From Ectothiorhodospiraceae bacterium (GTDB lineage Bacteria; Pseudomonadota; Gammaproteobacteria; SZUA-152), in contig NVUB02000198.1 in the NCBI GenBank assembly GCA_002401775.2, forward strand, positions 1 to 64,000: 64,000 bases of DNA, read 5' to 3'. The stretch's first letter is position 1; every line of letters begins with the position of its first letter. A program made the translations under genes and the position numbers. Under the pieces are notes generated by a model, which was given only the letters and a program-made list of their open reading frames with translations, was not told the origin of the DNA and made no database searches. This document shows positions 56,230-64,000 of this stretch, piece by piece.

Positions 56230-57620
56230 TACCGGGCAACCAACATCGCTCAACTCAGACGCTACTGGCTCTATTTTTGTGCTTACTGTTCGGGGTTCTA
56301 TGGAAGTTTATTCCACACCCAGCTGTGGCTATTGCCATTGGCCTGGCTCCACTTGCCATACTATTAACACTCAACCAGTCTTTTTTGATGGTTCTGTTAT
56401 TTGTGGTATTTTCTTTTTTCCGTATCCATGAAGTCTTTCCAGAACTCTACAATTTGAAGATCCCTTTGTTTCTATCGATGGCCTCACTGGGTGCATTGAT
56501 CTGGCACGTTGGGCTGACTCGTAAAATTGAAGCTTACTGGCGACCGGAACTGACTGCGGTCACCCTATTTTTTGGCCTGGTTCTACTCGGTACCCTGATG
56601 GCCAGTAACCGTCCTATCGCGATTGAATACTTTAAAGGCATTTACTGGAAGATCATTATAATGACCTTTGCCATTGCCTGGCTCTCTCGTACCGCCCGAG
56701 ATTTTGCTTTGGCTTCCCGACTCATTACATTCTTTGGCACGCTGGTCGGCCTGGTCGCCTTGTCCAACAAGTTCAATGGCATCGGCATGGTAGAAGAGAC
56801 ACGGGTCACCATCGGACGGACTATCGGCTCAGTACTGGGTGACCCCAATGATCTGGCTTTAGTATTGATGTTTCCCGTCGCCTTTGCCGCCAGTCTGGTG
56901 ATGACCGCCAGTCTGGGACGCTCCACTAAATTTTTTGGTTTACTCAGTGTGCTGATACTTTTTTCCGCCGTCATTGCCACCCAAAGCCGCGGCGGCCTGC
57001 TCGGCATCATGGCGATATTCGGGGTCTACGGTTACCGTCGCATCCAATCCAAGGTACTGTTTTACAGCCTTGGAGGAATCGCCGCAATTGCTCTGTTTGT
57101 GCTTGCCGGTATCTCCGATCGCGCCTCGGGTGGTGCTGCCGAGGCTGGCATTGATGCCTCCGCTATGGGCCGTTTGTTTGCCTGGGAAGCCGCCTACGGT
57201 ATGGCGTTGCATAATCCGTTTACCGGCGTGGGAATCAATAACTTTTATTCGAACTATTTCTTCTACAGTCCCCACTGGGATGGCCTCAATCATGCTGTAC
57301 ACAGCACCTGGTTTGGAGTACTAGCCGAGACCGGGTTCCTCGGGCTGACCGTTTTCATCACCACCATCGTTATGCTAGTCAAGACCTCGATCCATTCGCT
57401 ACAACGCATCGAACAAAACCTCAACCGGGTCGACCCCGCCATACATGCCACAGCACAGGCGGTACTGGCTGGTTTGTTGGGCACAGTAGTCTCCGCCACC
57501 TTCCTGACGCAGGGATTTACCTGGCCAATCTACATACTCGCCGCGCTGGTGGTGGCCGTTGCCCGTTGGGTGGATTCACACCTCCCTCCAGCATTGGCAA
57601 CAAACATAATCAAGGCTTAA
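56226..57620 (+). CDS. Wzy/O-antigen-ligase family membrane protein
   Basis: 464 residues, about 11 membrane helices and one large periplasmic loop (about 305-365) with GRLFAWEAAYGMALHNPFTG and HSTWFGVLAETG, the Wzy_C (O-antigen ligase) signature. It either polymerises repeat units or ligates chains; in a cluster with a flippase and a Wzz-type protein, polymerase is the better guess. It begins within the flippase stop codon (ATGA). It is followed by a dispersed repeat, probably the operon end. Confidence 0.92.
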   Translation: MIPGNQHRSTQTLLALFLCLLFGVLWKFIPHPAVAIAIGLAPLAILLTLNQSFLMVLLFVVFSFFRIHEVFPELYNLKIPLFLSMASLGALIWHVGLTRKIEAYWRPELTAVTLFFGLVLLGTLMASNRPIAIEYFKGIYWKIIIMTFAIAWLSRTARDFALASRLITFFGTLVGLVALSNKFNGIGMVEETRVTIGRTIGSVLGDPNDLALVLMFPVAFAASLVMTASLGRSTKFFGLLSVLILFSAVIATQSRGGLLGIMAIFGVYGYRRIQSKVLFYSLGGIAAIALFVLAGISDRASGGAAEAGIDASAMGRLFAWEAAYGMALHNPFTGVGINNFYSNYFFYSPHWDGLNHAVHSTWFGVLAETGFLGLTVFITTIVMLVKTSIHSLQRIEQNLNRVDPAIHATAQAVLAGLLGTVVSATFLTQGFTWPIYILAALVVAVARWVDSHLPPALATNIIKA

Positions 57621-57632
57621 GTAAACCCTAAT

Positions 57633-57734
57633 GTTACATAAAATGGCATATTTTGAACGTGCCCCAGAAGTGGTGCAGTTTTAGTCCGAAAGTTAACGTC
57701 CTTCTGAATCTCACCCGTTATGAATTCCAGAAAC
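57633..57734 (+). repeat. Interspersed element, short copy
   Basis: GTTACATAAAATGGCATATT..CCCCAGAAGTGGTGCAG, then TTTTAGTCCGAAAGTTAACG and on to TGAATTCCAGAAA. It matches the minus-strand copy at 8468-8684 but lacks that copy's hairpin module. It lies between the Wzy-like gene and the diguanylate cyclase gene. Confidence 0.85.
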
Positions 57735-57763
57735 AGATCGTAATCACATCAGGCAGAAAGAAT

Positions 57764-58711
57764 ATGCGCACGGATAACACAACGTACACACAATCACTAT
57801 CGATCCTGATTATCGACGATTCCACCAGTGAGCGTATGTTGCTGAGAACCCTGCTGAGAAAACTGGGGCATAGCATAACGGAAGCCGCCACCGGTCTTCA
57901 TGCACTGATATTTCTCTCAAATCAACCGAAAGCGTTTGATCTCATTTTTTTAGACGTTCGCATGCCGGGTATGGATGGCTATGAGACCGCGCGCCGCATT
58001 CGTGCTATTGAGAAAGGGCGATCCAAGGAGTGGTGTCCCATTATCTTTCTCAGTGGCCAAACCAGGCCCGAAGACATTGCAAACGGTATCGCAGCCGGTG
58101 GTGATGATTATCTGACAAAACCTGTCAATGCCATCGTAGTAAACTCCAAAATAACGGCCATGCAACGCATTGCGAATATGCGACAACAGCTACTCGCGTC
58201 GAATCAGCAACTTGAAGTACTGGCGCATACCGATGAACTAACGAAACTGCCTAACCGCCGCCACTTTCTTACCATACTCGATTCGGAACTGGCTCGTGCG
58301 AAACGTCACAACACCTCGCTATCTATCGCCTATATGGATCTGGACCATTTTAAACAGGTCAACGACACTTACGGTCATGAGGCTGGAGACGCCGTCTTAC
58401 TGTCTGTTGCCAAAGTGCTTTCAGTAAATTTGCGCACCGAAGACAGTATCGGCCGCATTGGTGGCGAAGAGTTTTGCATTTGTCTGCCAGGCGCCGATGT
58501 GAGCCACTCCCTGGAACCCTGTGAACGATACCGTTCACTCATTCAAAATCTGCAGATCCACACCTCTTCACAAATATTAACGGTCACTGCAAGTTTCGGC
58601 CTGACCAGCTTCCTTCCCGACACAGATGACTCTATTCGCCTGCTGGCACGTGCAGACGAAGCACTTTATCAAGCAAAACAATATGGGCGCAATCGTGTTG
58701 AGGTCACCTAG
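57764..58711 (+). CDS. Response regulator diguanylate cyclase (REC-GGDEF)
   Basis: 315 residues from ATG 57764; the open frame upstream runs through the dispersed repeat and is not part of the protein. The receiver (about 9-130) has D64 in LIFLDVRMPGMDG and Lys in DYLTKPVN. The GGDEF domain (about 150-312) has the active-site GGEEF at 233-237 and DLDHFKQVNDTYGH. It should make c-di-GMP when phosphorylated. An RxxD inhibition site is not evident before GGEEF. Its place inside the polysaccharide locus suggests that it controls synthesis or export. No sigma-54 promoter precedes it. Confidence 0.94.
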   Translation: MRTDNTTYTQSLSILIIDDSTSERMLLRTLLRKLGHSITEAATGLHALIFLSNQPKAFDLIFLDVRMPGMDGYETARRIRAIEKGRSKEWCPIIFLSGQTRPEDIANGIAAGGDDYLTKPVNAIVVNSKITAMQRIANMRQQLLASNQQLEVLAHTDELTKLPNRRHFLTILDSELARAKRHNTSLSIAYMDLDHFKQVNDTYGHEAGDAVLLSVAKVLSVNLRTEDSIGRIGGEEFCICLPGADVSHSLEPCERYRSLIQNLQIHTSSQILTVTASFGLTSFLPDTDDSIRLLARADEALYQAKQYGRNRVEVT

Positions 58712-58779
58712 CACTCTACCCCACGATAGTGCCTTCTCATCCGACCAAGCTTTCCAAATATTTTTATTCGCAAAGCGCA

Positions 58780-58792
58780 CAGCAGTTTGCAA
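58780..58792. promoter_or_regulatory. Weak candidate activator-binding site upstream of glmS
   Basis: CAGCA-GTT-TGCAA keeps the GCA-N3-TGC core and a perfect right half of the motif, about 80 bp upstream of the promoter at 58867. Another TTGCAA half-site lies about 25 bp further on. Confidence 0.35.
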
Positions 58793-58866
58793 ATTATCCA
58801 GTATTGCAAACGCTATTACCCTCCCAAAAAATAATAACCTGTTGTTTTTTATTAACCTATTGAAAC

Positions 58867-58882
58867 TGGCCCACTCTCTGCA
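58867..58882 (+). promoter_or_regulatory. Sigma-54 promoter of the glmS operon
   Basis: TGGCCCACTCTCTGCA: GG 58868-58869, GC 58880-58881. Start near 58893, about 28 bp before the glmS ATG. Confidence 0.65.
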
Positions 58883-58920
58883 ATAGATTCTCCAAACAAA
58901 CACAAAATAGGAATAAAAAT

Positions 58921-60744
58921 ATGTGCGGTATTTTCGGAGCAATCAAAGATAAATCAGTCACGAGTAGTTTGATAGCTGGGCTTGAAGCACTTTCATACCG
59001 AGGATACGACTCCGCGGGCATTGCCGTAATTGGGCAACAAGGGCTTGAACGGCGACGTGCTAAGGGCAAGTTAGCGAGTCTGAAGGAAACGCTTAAATGT
59101 TCTCCATTGGAAGGTGTCAGTGGTATCGCCCACACACGTTGGGCAACCCATGGTGCCCCAACTGAATGCAATGCCCATCCTCATATGACAGCGCAGGTAG
59201 CGGTTGTTCATAACGGTATTATCGAAAATTATCAGGAGCTAATGGGTGATCTAAAAGTAGATGGTTATCGATTTCAGAGTGATACCGATAGCGAAATCAT
59301 TCCATTATTGATCACCCGAAATCTGTATGCCGGACATGATTACCAACAAGCCATACAAGAGGCGCTTGCTTGTATTTATGGCAGCTTTGCCATTGCGGTA
59401 GTTTTCAACGACCATTCTAATAGAATATATGCCGCACGCAGAGGGAGCCCATTGGTAGTTGGTGTCGCTAATGATGGCTTCTGTCTTGCCTCTGATGAAA
59501 ATGCGTTGAGTGCACAATCCAATGCAATTTGTCATTTGAATGATGGTGACCTAGCTTGCATTACTCGTCACACATTAAGCATTACCGATATCGATGGCCA
59601 GCCTGTTGAGAGAGCCATGCATTCATTGGTGGCCAATGAGCAGGCTGGTGACAAAAAAGGCTTCCGGCACTATATGCAGAAAGAAATTTATGAGCAGCCA
59701 AACGTGGTTAAAAAAATCATAGCGCATTACCTGAATTCAAATGGCTCCAAGGTCAAACTTCCAAGACTTCCCTTTGCCATTAATCAGCTCCAGCGTCTCT
59801 CCATTATTGCCTGTGGCACCTCCCACTATGCCGGCATGGTGGGTAAATATTGGCTGGAAGGATTTGCCGGACTGCCGGTCGATCTCGATATCGCATCTGA
59901 GTACCGCTATCGCCGCGCCCCTTTAAACAGTGAAGAGGTCGCACTGTTTATCTCTCAGTCTGGAGAAACTGCTGATACCTTAGCCGCCTTGCATCATGCA
60001 AAGGACGCAGGGCAAAAATGTCTTTCGATGATCAATGTGACCAATAGCAGCATTGCGCATGAAAGTGACGGCATGCTGCCAACACTGGCAGGCACAGAAA
60101 TTGGCGTTGCTTCTACAAAAGCATTTACGGCCCAATTAACAGTCTTTTTGATGTTAACCCTCGCCACTGCCCGGGCCAATGGGCAGATTGAAGTGGAGGA
60201 AGAAACCCGCTTGCTTAAACGGCTCCAGCAACTGCCTAAGGTAATGCACAAATTTCTACAGAATGATCAGAGTATCCAACGAATCGCCAGCAAACTCCAG
60301 CCAGTCACTAACATGCTTTATCTTGGGCGCGGCATCGCCTTTCCATTGGCACTGGAAGGTGCATTGAAACTAAAGGAGACCAGTTATATTCATGCCGAGG
60401 CCTACCCGGCAGGAGAACTTAAACACGGCCCCATTGCGCTGGTCGATGATCAAATGCCCGTAGTGGTCATTGCACCCCCCGGCCCCTTGTTTGGTAAAAC
60501 ACTCTCCAATCTACGCGAGGTCAGTTCGCGTGGCGCAAAGGTCGTGTTGATCAGCAATCAGGCAGGCGTAACGACAGCCCAAAACTATATCGATGATGCC
60601 ATCGTCATGCCGGATATCGAGGAGTTTTTTCAACCCATTCTCTATACCCTGCCGCTGCAATTGCTGGCTTATCACATCGCCGTACTCAAAGGGACTGACG
60701 TTGATCAACCCCGCAATCTCGCCAAATCCGTGACCGTTGAGTAA
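58921..60744 (+). CDS. glmS: Glutamine-fructose-6-phosphate aminotransferase (GlmS)
   Basis: 607 residues, the normal length. It makes glucosamine-6-phosphate, the first step to UDP-GlcNAc. The N-terminal glutaminase begins MCGIFGAI with catalytic Cys2 and has HTRWATHG and HNGIIENY. Two SIS sugar-isomerase domains follow (IACGTSHYAG, SQSGETADTLAAL, EGALKLKE) and the protein ends NLAKSVTVE as usual. Its place as first gene of a sigma-54-driven polysaccharide operon suggests an extra, pathway-dedicated copy that raises amino-sugar supply during polymer synthesis. Whether a housekeeping glmS exists elsewhere cannot be seen. Confidence 0.97.
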   Translation: MCGIFGAIKDKSVTSSLIAGLEALSYRGYDSAGIAVIGQQGLERRRAKGKLASLKETLKCSPLEGVSGIAHTRWATHGAPTECNAHPHMTAQVAVVHNGIIENYQELMGDLKVDGYRFQSDTDSEIIPLLITRNLYAGHDYQQAIQEALACIYGSFAIAVVFNDHSNRIYAARRGSPLVVGVANDGFCLASDENALSAQSNAICHLNDGDLACITRHTLSITDIDGQPVERAMHSLVANEQAGDKKGFRHYMQKEIYEQPNVVKKIIAHYLNSNGSKVKLPRLPFAINQLQRLSIIACGTSHYAGMVGKYWLEGFAGLPVDLDIASEYRYRRAPLNSEEVALFISQSGETADTLAALHHAKDAGQKCLSMINVTNSSIAHESDGMLPTLAGTEIGVASTKAFTAQLTVFLMLTLATARANGQIEVEEETRLLKRLQQLPKVMHKFLQNDQSIQRIASKLQPVTNMLYLGRGIAFPLALEGALKLKETSYIHAEAYPAGELKHGPIALVDDQMPVVVIAPPGPLFGKTLSNLREVSSRGAKVVLISNQAGVTTAQNYIDDAIVMPDIEEFFQPILYTLPLQLLAYHIAVLKGTDVDQPRNLAKSVTVE

Positions 60745-60747
60745 TTT

Positions 60748-61518
60748 ATGATGAGAATACTCACTCTGAATCAGACCAAACAATGGCTAAAGCACAGTAA
60801 AACCCCCCTGGCAAAAACCTTGTTCGTGCAGCTCAAAACCCTGCGCCAATTCGAAATGCCTGCCCCCCGGTTCGTTGTTGCGCCACTGTATTCTCTTCAC
60901 TGCTTCCTGCGTATGCTAACCACAACACTGACCCGCATACTGTGGTGGACGCCGCTGCTGAAAGGACGATGTGACACCGTAGGCCGTAACCTGAACCTCT
61001 TGGGTGGCCTGCCTTTTATCAGCGGGGCACTACGCATCCATATCGGCGACCACTGCCGGGTCTCAGGACACACTACTTTCAGCGGCCGTACCTGTGCCCG
61101 TCAAACGCCCGAATTGCAGGTGGGTAACAATGTTGATATCGGTTGGATGACCACCATCGCCGTAGGCCAACGTGTAGAGATCGGCAACAATGTCCGTATT
61201 GCCGGTCGCGCGCTTCTGGCCGGTTATCCTGGTCATCCGCTGGATACCGAAGCCCGTGCAGCCGGAGCCCCTGAAACTAACGAGCAAGTTGGTGACATCA
61301 TCCTGGAGGATGACGTCTGGCTTGCGACCAATGTCTCAGTACTGGCAGGCGTTCGCATCGGACAGGGTACCATCGTCGCTACCGGCAGCGTGGTAACCCA
61401 CGACCTGCCTGCAATGGTACTGGCAGGTGGAATACCGGCTCGGGTGATTCGGCAGCTGAACCAGCTCAGTAATAAAACGTCCAGTAATAAAAAAAGTCAG
61501 TCACGATATGAAACATGA
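60748..61518 (+). CDS. Hexapeptide-repeat acyltransferase (WbbJ-like)
   Basis: 256 residues. A hydrophobic or basic N-terminal part (about 1-75) is followed by a left-handed beta-helix of hexapeptide repeats (about 80-235: LRIHIGDHCRVSGHTTF, VEIGNNVRIAGRALLAGYP, DDVWLATNVSVLAGVRIGQG, VLAGGIPARVI). Such enzymes acetylate sugars of surface polysaccharides. ATG 60748 or 60751 may be used. It starts 3 bp after glmS and overlaps the next gene by 11 bp. Confidence 0.9.
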   Translation: MMRILTLNQTKQWLKHSKTPLAKTLFVQLKTLRQFEMPAPRFVVAPLYSLHCFLRMLTTTLTRILWWTPLLKGRCDTVGRNLNLLGGLPFISGALRIHIGDHCRVSGHTTFSGRTCARQTPELQVGNNVDIGWMTTIAVGQRVEIGNNVRIAGRALLAGYPGHPLDTEARAAGAPETNEQVGDIILEDDVWLATNVSVLAGVRIGQGTIVATGSVVTHDLPAMVLAGGIPARVIRQLNQLSNKTSSNKKSQSRYET

Positions 61519-62662
61519 CCTGATTGTCTTTGCTGAAGATTGGGGGGGCCTACCCAGCAGCACCCAGCATCTGATAAGTCACTTGGCAAAGCAACGTAAA
61601 GTCGTCTGGGTTAATTCTATCGGTCTGCGCCGCCCAACTTTTGGCTGGCGAGATATCAAGCGTGCCCTGAATAAATTACGTGGCAACACATTAACCCGTG
61701 CTAGCGCTAGCGTCATGGATATAGACACAAAAACATTACCCAGTGATAATTTCCATATCGTCTACCCGCGTACACTGCCCGCCCCACGTAGTCGATTAGG
61801 ACGTTGGCTAGCGGCACGACTACTCATTTCACAAATCGCACCTGTTGTAAAAAAGGCCAACTTGCAATCACCGATACTCTGGACTTCATTACCGACGGCT
61901 GTCGATGTTGCCGGGAAACTCGGTGACTCAGCACTGGTATATTACTGTGGTGATGATTTTTCCGCCCTGGCTGGAGTCGATCATGACACCGTCGCCGAGC
62001 GTGAAAAAGAACTCTCAGAGAAGGCTGATCTAATTCTCTCTGCCAGCGAAAACCTGGCAAAGAAATTCCCCTCCTCACGCTCATATCTATTACCCCACGG
62101 AGTGGATTATTCATTGTTTTCAGAACCTGCACCACGCGCAGCAGACCTGCCCGATGATGGACGCCCTGTGGCTGGCTTCTACGGCAGTATTTCCGAATGG
62201 TTCGATATTGAAATGTTGCAGGCGACCATACGGCAAATGTCAGACTGGCATTTTGTCTTTATTGGCAAACCGATAATTGATGTCAGTGCGTTAACCGCAT
62301 TCGACAATGTGCACTTATTGGGTGAACGAGCACATCATCTGCTGCCATCATACAGCCAGCACTGGACAGCATCCTTACTACCCTTTGTTGACAATGCACA
62401 AATTCAGGCCTGCAACCCGCTTAAGTTAAGCGAATATTTAGCCGCAGGACGCCCAATTATCAGCACCGCGTTTCCTGCCATGCAACCTTATCGTGGTCTG
62501 CTGCAAGTGGCCAACAACAGTGACGCCATGATTGAGGCATTAAGAGCCAGTCAGTATGTCGGTAACCTACCCGCTTTTTCTGCGGCATTACGCAAGGCGG
62601 TTTCTAAACATAGCTGGGCAGCCCGCGCCCTGCAAACCAACCAATGGTTAGAGGCATTATGA
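61508..62662 (+). CDS. Glycosyltransferase (GT-B type)
   Basis: 384 residues. N-terminal FAEDWGGLPSSTQHLISHLA and WVNSIGLRRP are typical of exopolysaccharide GT-B enzymes. The C-terminal half has VAGFYGSISEWFDIEML, FIGKPIIDV and the donor region NPLKLSEYLAAGRPIISTAF. It belongs to the glmS operon, overlaps the acyltransferase gene by 11 bp and the following gene by 4 bp (ATGA). Confidence 0.9.
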   Translation: MKHDLIVFAEDWGGLPSSTQHLISHLAKQRKVVWVNSIGLRRPTFGWRDIKRALNKLRGNTLTRASASVMDIDTKTLPSDNFHIVYPRTLPAPRSRLGRWLAARLLISQIAPVVKKANLQSPILWTSLPTAVDVAGKLGDSALVYYCGDDFSALAGVDHDTVAEREKELSEKADLILSASENLAKKFPSSRSYLLPHGVDYSLFSEPAPRAADLPDDGRPVAGFYGSISEWFDIEMLQATIRQMSDWHFVFIGKPIIDVSALTAFDNVHLLGERAHHLLPSYSQHWTASLLPFVDNAQIQACNPLKLSEYLAAGRPIISTAFPAMQPYRGLLQVANNSDAMIEALRASQYVGNLPAFSAALRKAVSKHSWAARALQTNQWLEAL

Positions 62663-64000
62663 ATACACTCAGTTATCGCATTTTCTACATACTGGCGGGT
62701 GGCTGGCGCCGCCGTTACACCATTGCCGTACCGATACTGCTACTTCCTCTTATGGGTCTGCTGGTCGGCATCTTCAGCCCAAAACACTATTCATCTCACA
62801 CCAGCATGCTAATCCAGGAAACAGCTAAAATGAACCCCTTTCTCGAGGATCTAGCGGTCTCTTTCGTAATAAATGACAGAATCGATGCACTCAAAACATT
62901 GTTGCATAGTCGTCACATACTAGGAGCCGTTGCTGAAGAACGTGGATTAATTGATTCAGAGACGTCGGCAAAAAAACATGACCAGATTATTGCCGAGCTT
63001 TCAAACGCCTTGACCGTACAGATGGCCGGTATGGACCTAATACGTATCGACTATAAATCTAATAGCCCAGAAGGTATGAAAGAAACACTGAAATCGGTCA
63101 GCAAACAGTTCATTGAACAGTTGCTGGCACCGGAACGCTCATCAATGAAAGATTCACGCCATTTTCTGGCCGAGCACCTCAAATACCGTCAACTGGCATT
63201 AGACAAAGCGGAAGTTGCATTGGCTAATTTTAAAACCCAGCACACCACTGAACTACCTGAGTTACATCTTAGTAACATCTCCCGCCTTGCTCTACTGAAA
63301 CAACGTCTGTCTGAACGTCAAGCCGAAATGGCTGGTGCATCCAGAAGCCTGGGTGGACTGAACCAACAGCTCTCGAAGACCAATCCAGTACTCAGGCGAA
63401 TTGAGGAACAGATTGTGCGTATCCGAAGTGAACTAGCACTGAGCCGTGTACGTTATACCGATAAACACAGCAACATACAGGGTTCGTTACGCAATCTTCG
63501 CCGTCTGGAAGAAGAGCGTCAACACATGCTTTCCCGCACCGAACAGACTATCGATATCGAACAGCTGTGGGCTATCGCCAGCAGCGCACCGATCTATACA
63601 GACAAGAATGCAGACAAAAACGAGCAACCATTACTGGTTTCTCAACTAGAGAACTTACAAGTAACCCGCAGCAAAGTCGACGGTCTGCGCGAAGAAATAA
63701 AAAGTCTGCAACAAATGGTCAACGAATTGGAAATTCAGACTGCGCGATATGGTGAAAATTCAAGCGAATTTTTCAAACTGGAACGCGACCTGAATATAAA
63801 ACGTGATCTTTATGACGACTTGATGTTACGCAATGAAAAAGCACGCATCACAAGCTCGTTGGGTATATTTGAGCGAGACAAGCGAGTTAAAGTCATTGAC
63901 CGTCCGTTTACACCTACGTCCCCCGCCAACTTTCCTTTGTATTTGTTTTGCGTTGCAGGTCTGTTTGGCGGCATCTTCTTAGGATGCGGTTTGGCTGTAA
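62659..64000 (+). CDS. Wzz/GNVR-type chain-length (co-polymerase) protein, cut by the window end
   Basis: 447 residues are visible, without a stop. The start MNTLSYRIFYILAGGWRRRY matches the short cytoplasmic head of such proteins. A first membrane helix lies at about 21-38, then a Wzz-like periplasmic part (KHYSSHTSMLIQ) and a long coiled-coil region (about 165-400, many Glu, Arg and Leu heptads). A GNVR-like segment (LKRDLNIKRDLYDDLMLRNE in style) follows. The proline-rich approach to the second helix is DRPFTPTSPANFP and the helix begins LYLFCVAGLFGG (about 430-447). It should set chain length and couple to the kinase-like protein at 41050. It is coupled to the glycosyltransferase gene by ATGA. 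Confidence 0.9.
   Translation, partial: MNTLSYRIFYILAGGWRRRYTIAVPILLLPLMGLLVGIFSPKHYSSHTSMLIQETAKMNPFLEDLAVSFVINDRIDALKTLLHSRHILGAVAEERGLIDSETSAKKHDQIIAELSNALTVQMAGMDLIRIDYKSNSPEGMKETLKSVSKQFIEQLLAPERSSMKDSRHFLAEHLKYRQLALDKAEVALANFKTQHTTELPELHLSNISRLALLKQRLSERQAEMAGASRSLGGLNQQLSKTNPVLRRIEEQIVRIRSELALSRVRYTDKHSNIQGSLRNLRRLEEERQHMLSRTEQTIDIEQLWAIASSAPIYTDKNADKNEQPLLVSQLENLQVTRSKVDGLREEIKSLQQMVNELEIQTARYGENSSEFFKLERDLNIKRDLYDDLMLRNEKARITSSLGIFERDKRVKVIDRPFTPTSPANFPLYLFCVAGLFGGIFLGCGLAV

Noticed and set aside
57653-57763. Upstream extension of the diguanylate cyclase frame
   Set aside because: These 37 codons are the dispersed repeat; the receiver domain begins after the ATG at 57764.

Overview
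The window looks like chromosome of a gammaproteobacterium. Supporting signs are the order SRP RNA (ffs) - dnaX - ybaB - recR, a short 4.5S-type SRP RNA, a DUF1249 (YqiB-type) gene behind fliA, an MltC-type lytic transglycosylase, Tex, and many small intergenic repeats of kinds common in that class. I cannot name the genus. No rRNA, tRNA, CRISPR array, intact IS element or prophage is visible.

Layout. 1-330: terminator of an upstream gene and three simple or REP-like repeats. 331-5853 (minus): RND pump, its membrane-fusion protein and an ArsR-rhodanese regulator. 6368-9697 (plus): sterol-desaturase-type hydroxylase, AraC/GyrI regulator, a metallo-beta-lactamase-fold protein that has lost its first metal motif. 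10071-12371 (minus): large metzincin-like protein with Gln in place of the first zinc His. 13265-16638: MltC-like transglycosylase and an unrecognised exported protein. 17009-22050: porin, short PstS-like protein and hybrid histidine kinase, apparently one operon. 22094-24496 (minus): tex. 24549-27444: modABC. 27580-28477: remnants of a sensor gene and of a multiheme cytochrome flanking the SRP RNA. 28598-35968: dnaX, NTF2-like gene, ybaB, recR, fliA, DUF1249, Sel1-repeat protein, periplasmic MsrB. 36182-36934 (minus): a methyltransferase domain behind a lipobox.

37600-64000 is an exopolysaccharide locus and the most interesting part. It holds an export pore (SLBB protein), an OmpA lipoprotein, a BY-kinase-like ATPase without the Walker lysine, a Wzz-type chain-length protein, flippase, Wzy/ligase, three glycosyltransferases, an epimerase, an acyltransferase and glmS. 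It also carries its own control layer: a STAS antagonist, a single protein joining RsbW-like kinase, receiver and RsbU-like phosphatase, two stand-alone receivers, a PhnD-like binding protein with hybrid kinase, a sigma-54 activator and a diguanylate cyclase.

By eye I find seven sigma-54 promoters (GG-N10-GC, near TGGCAC-N5-TTGC), each before a transcription unit of this locus. Some 60-160 bp upstream of each lies an inverted repeat of the form TYGCA-N3-TGCRA, or a weaker version before glmS. The divergent promoter pairs share these sites. The simplest reading is a self-contained regulon: periplasmic binding protein -> hybrid kinase -> NtrC-type activator at 49028-50425 -> sigma-54 promoters of the whole locus, with partner switching and c-di-GMP as further inputs. 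The promoters and repeats are seen in the sequence; the wiring is inference.
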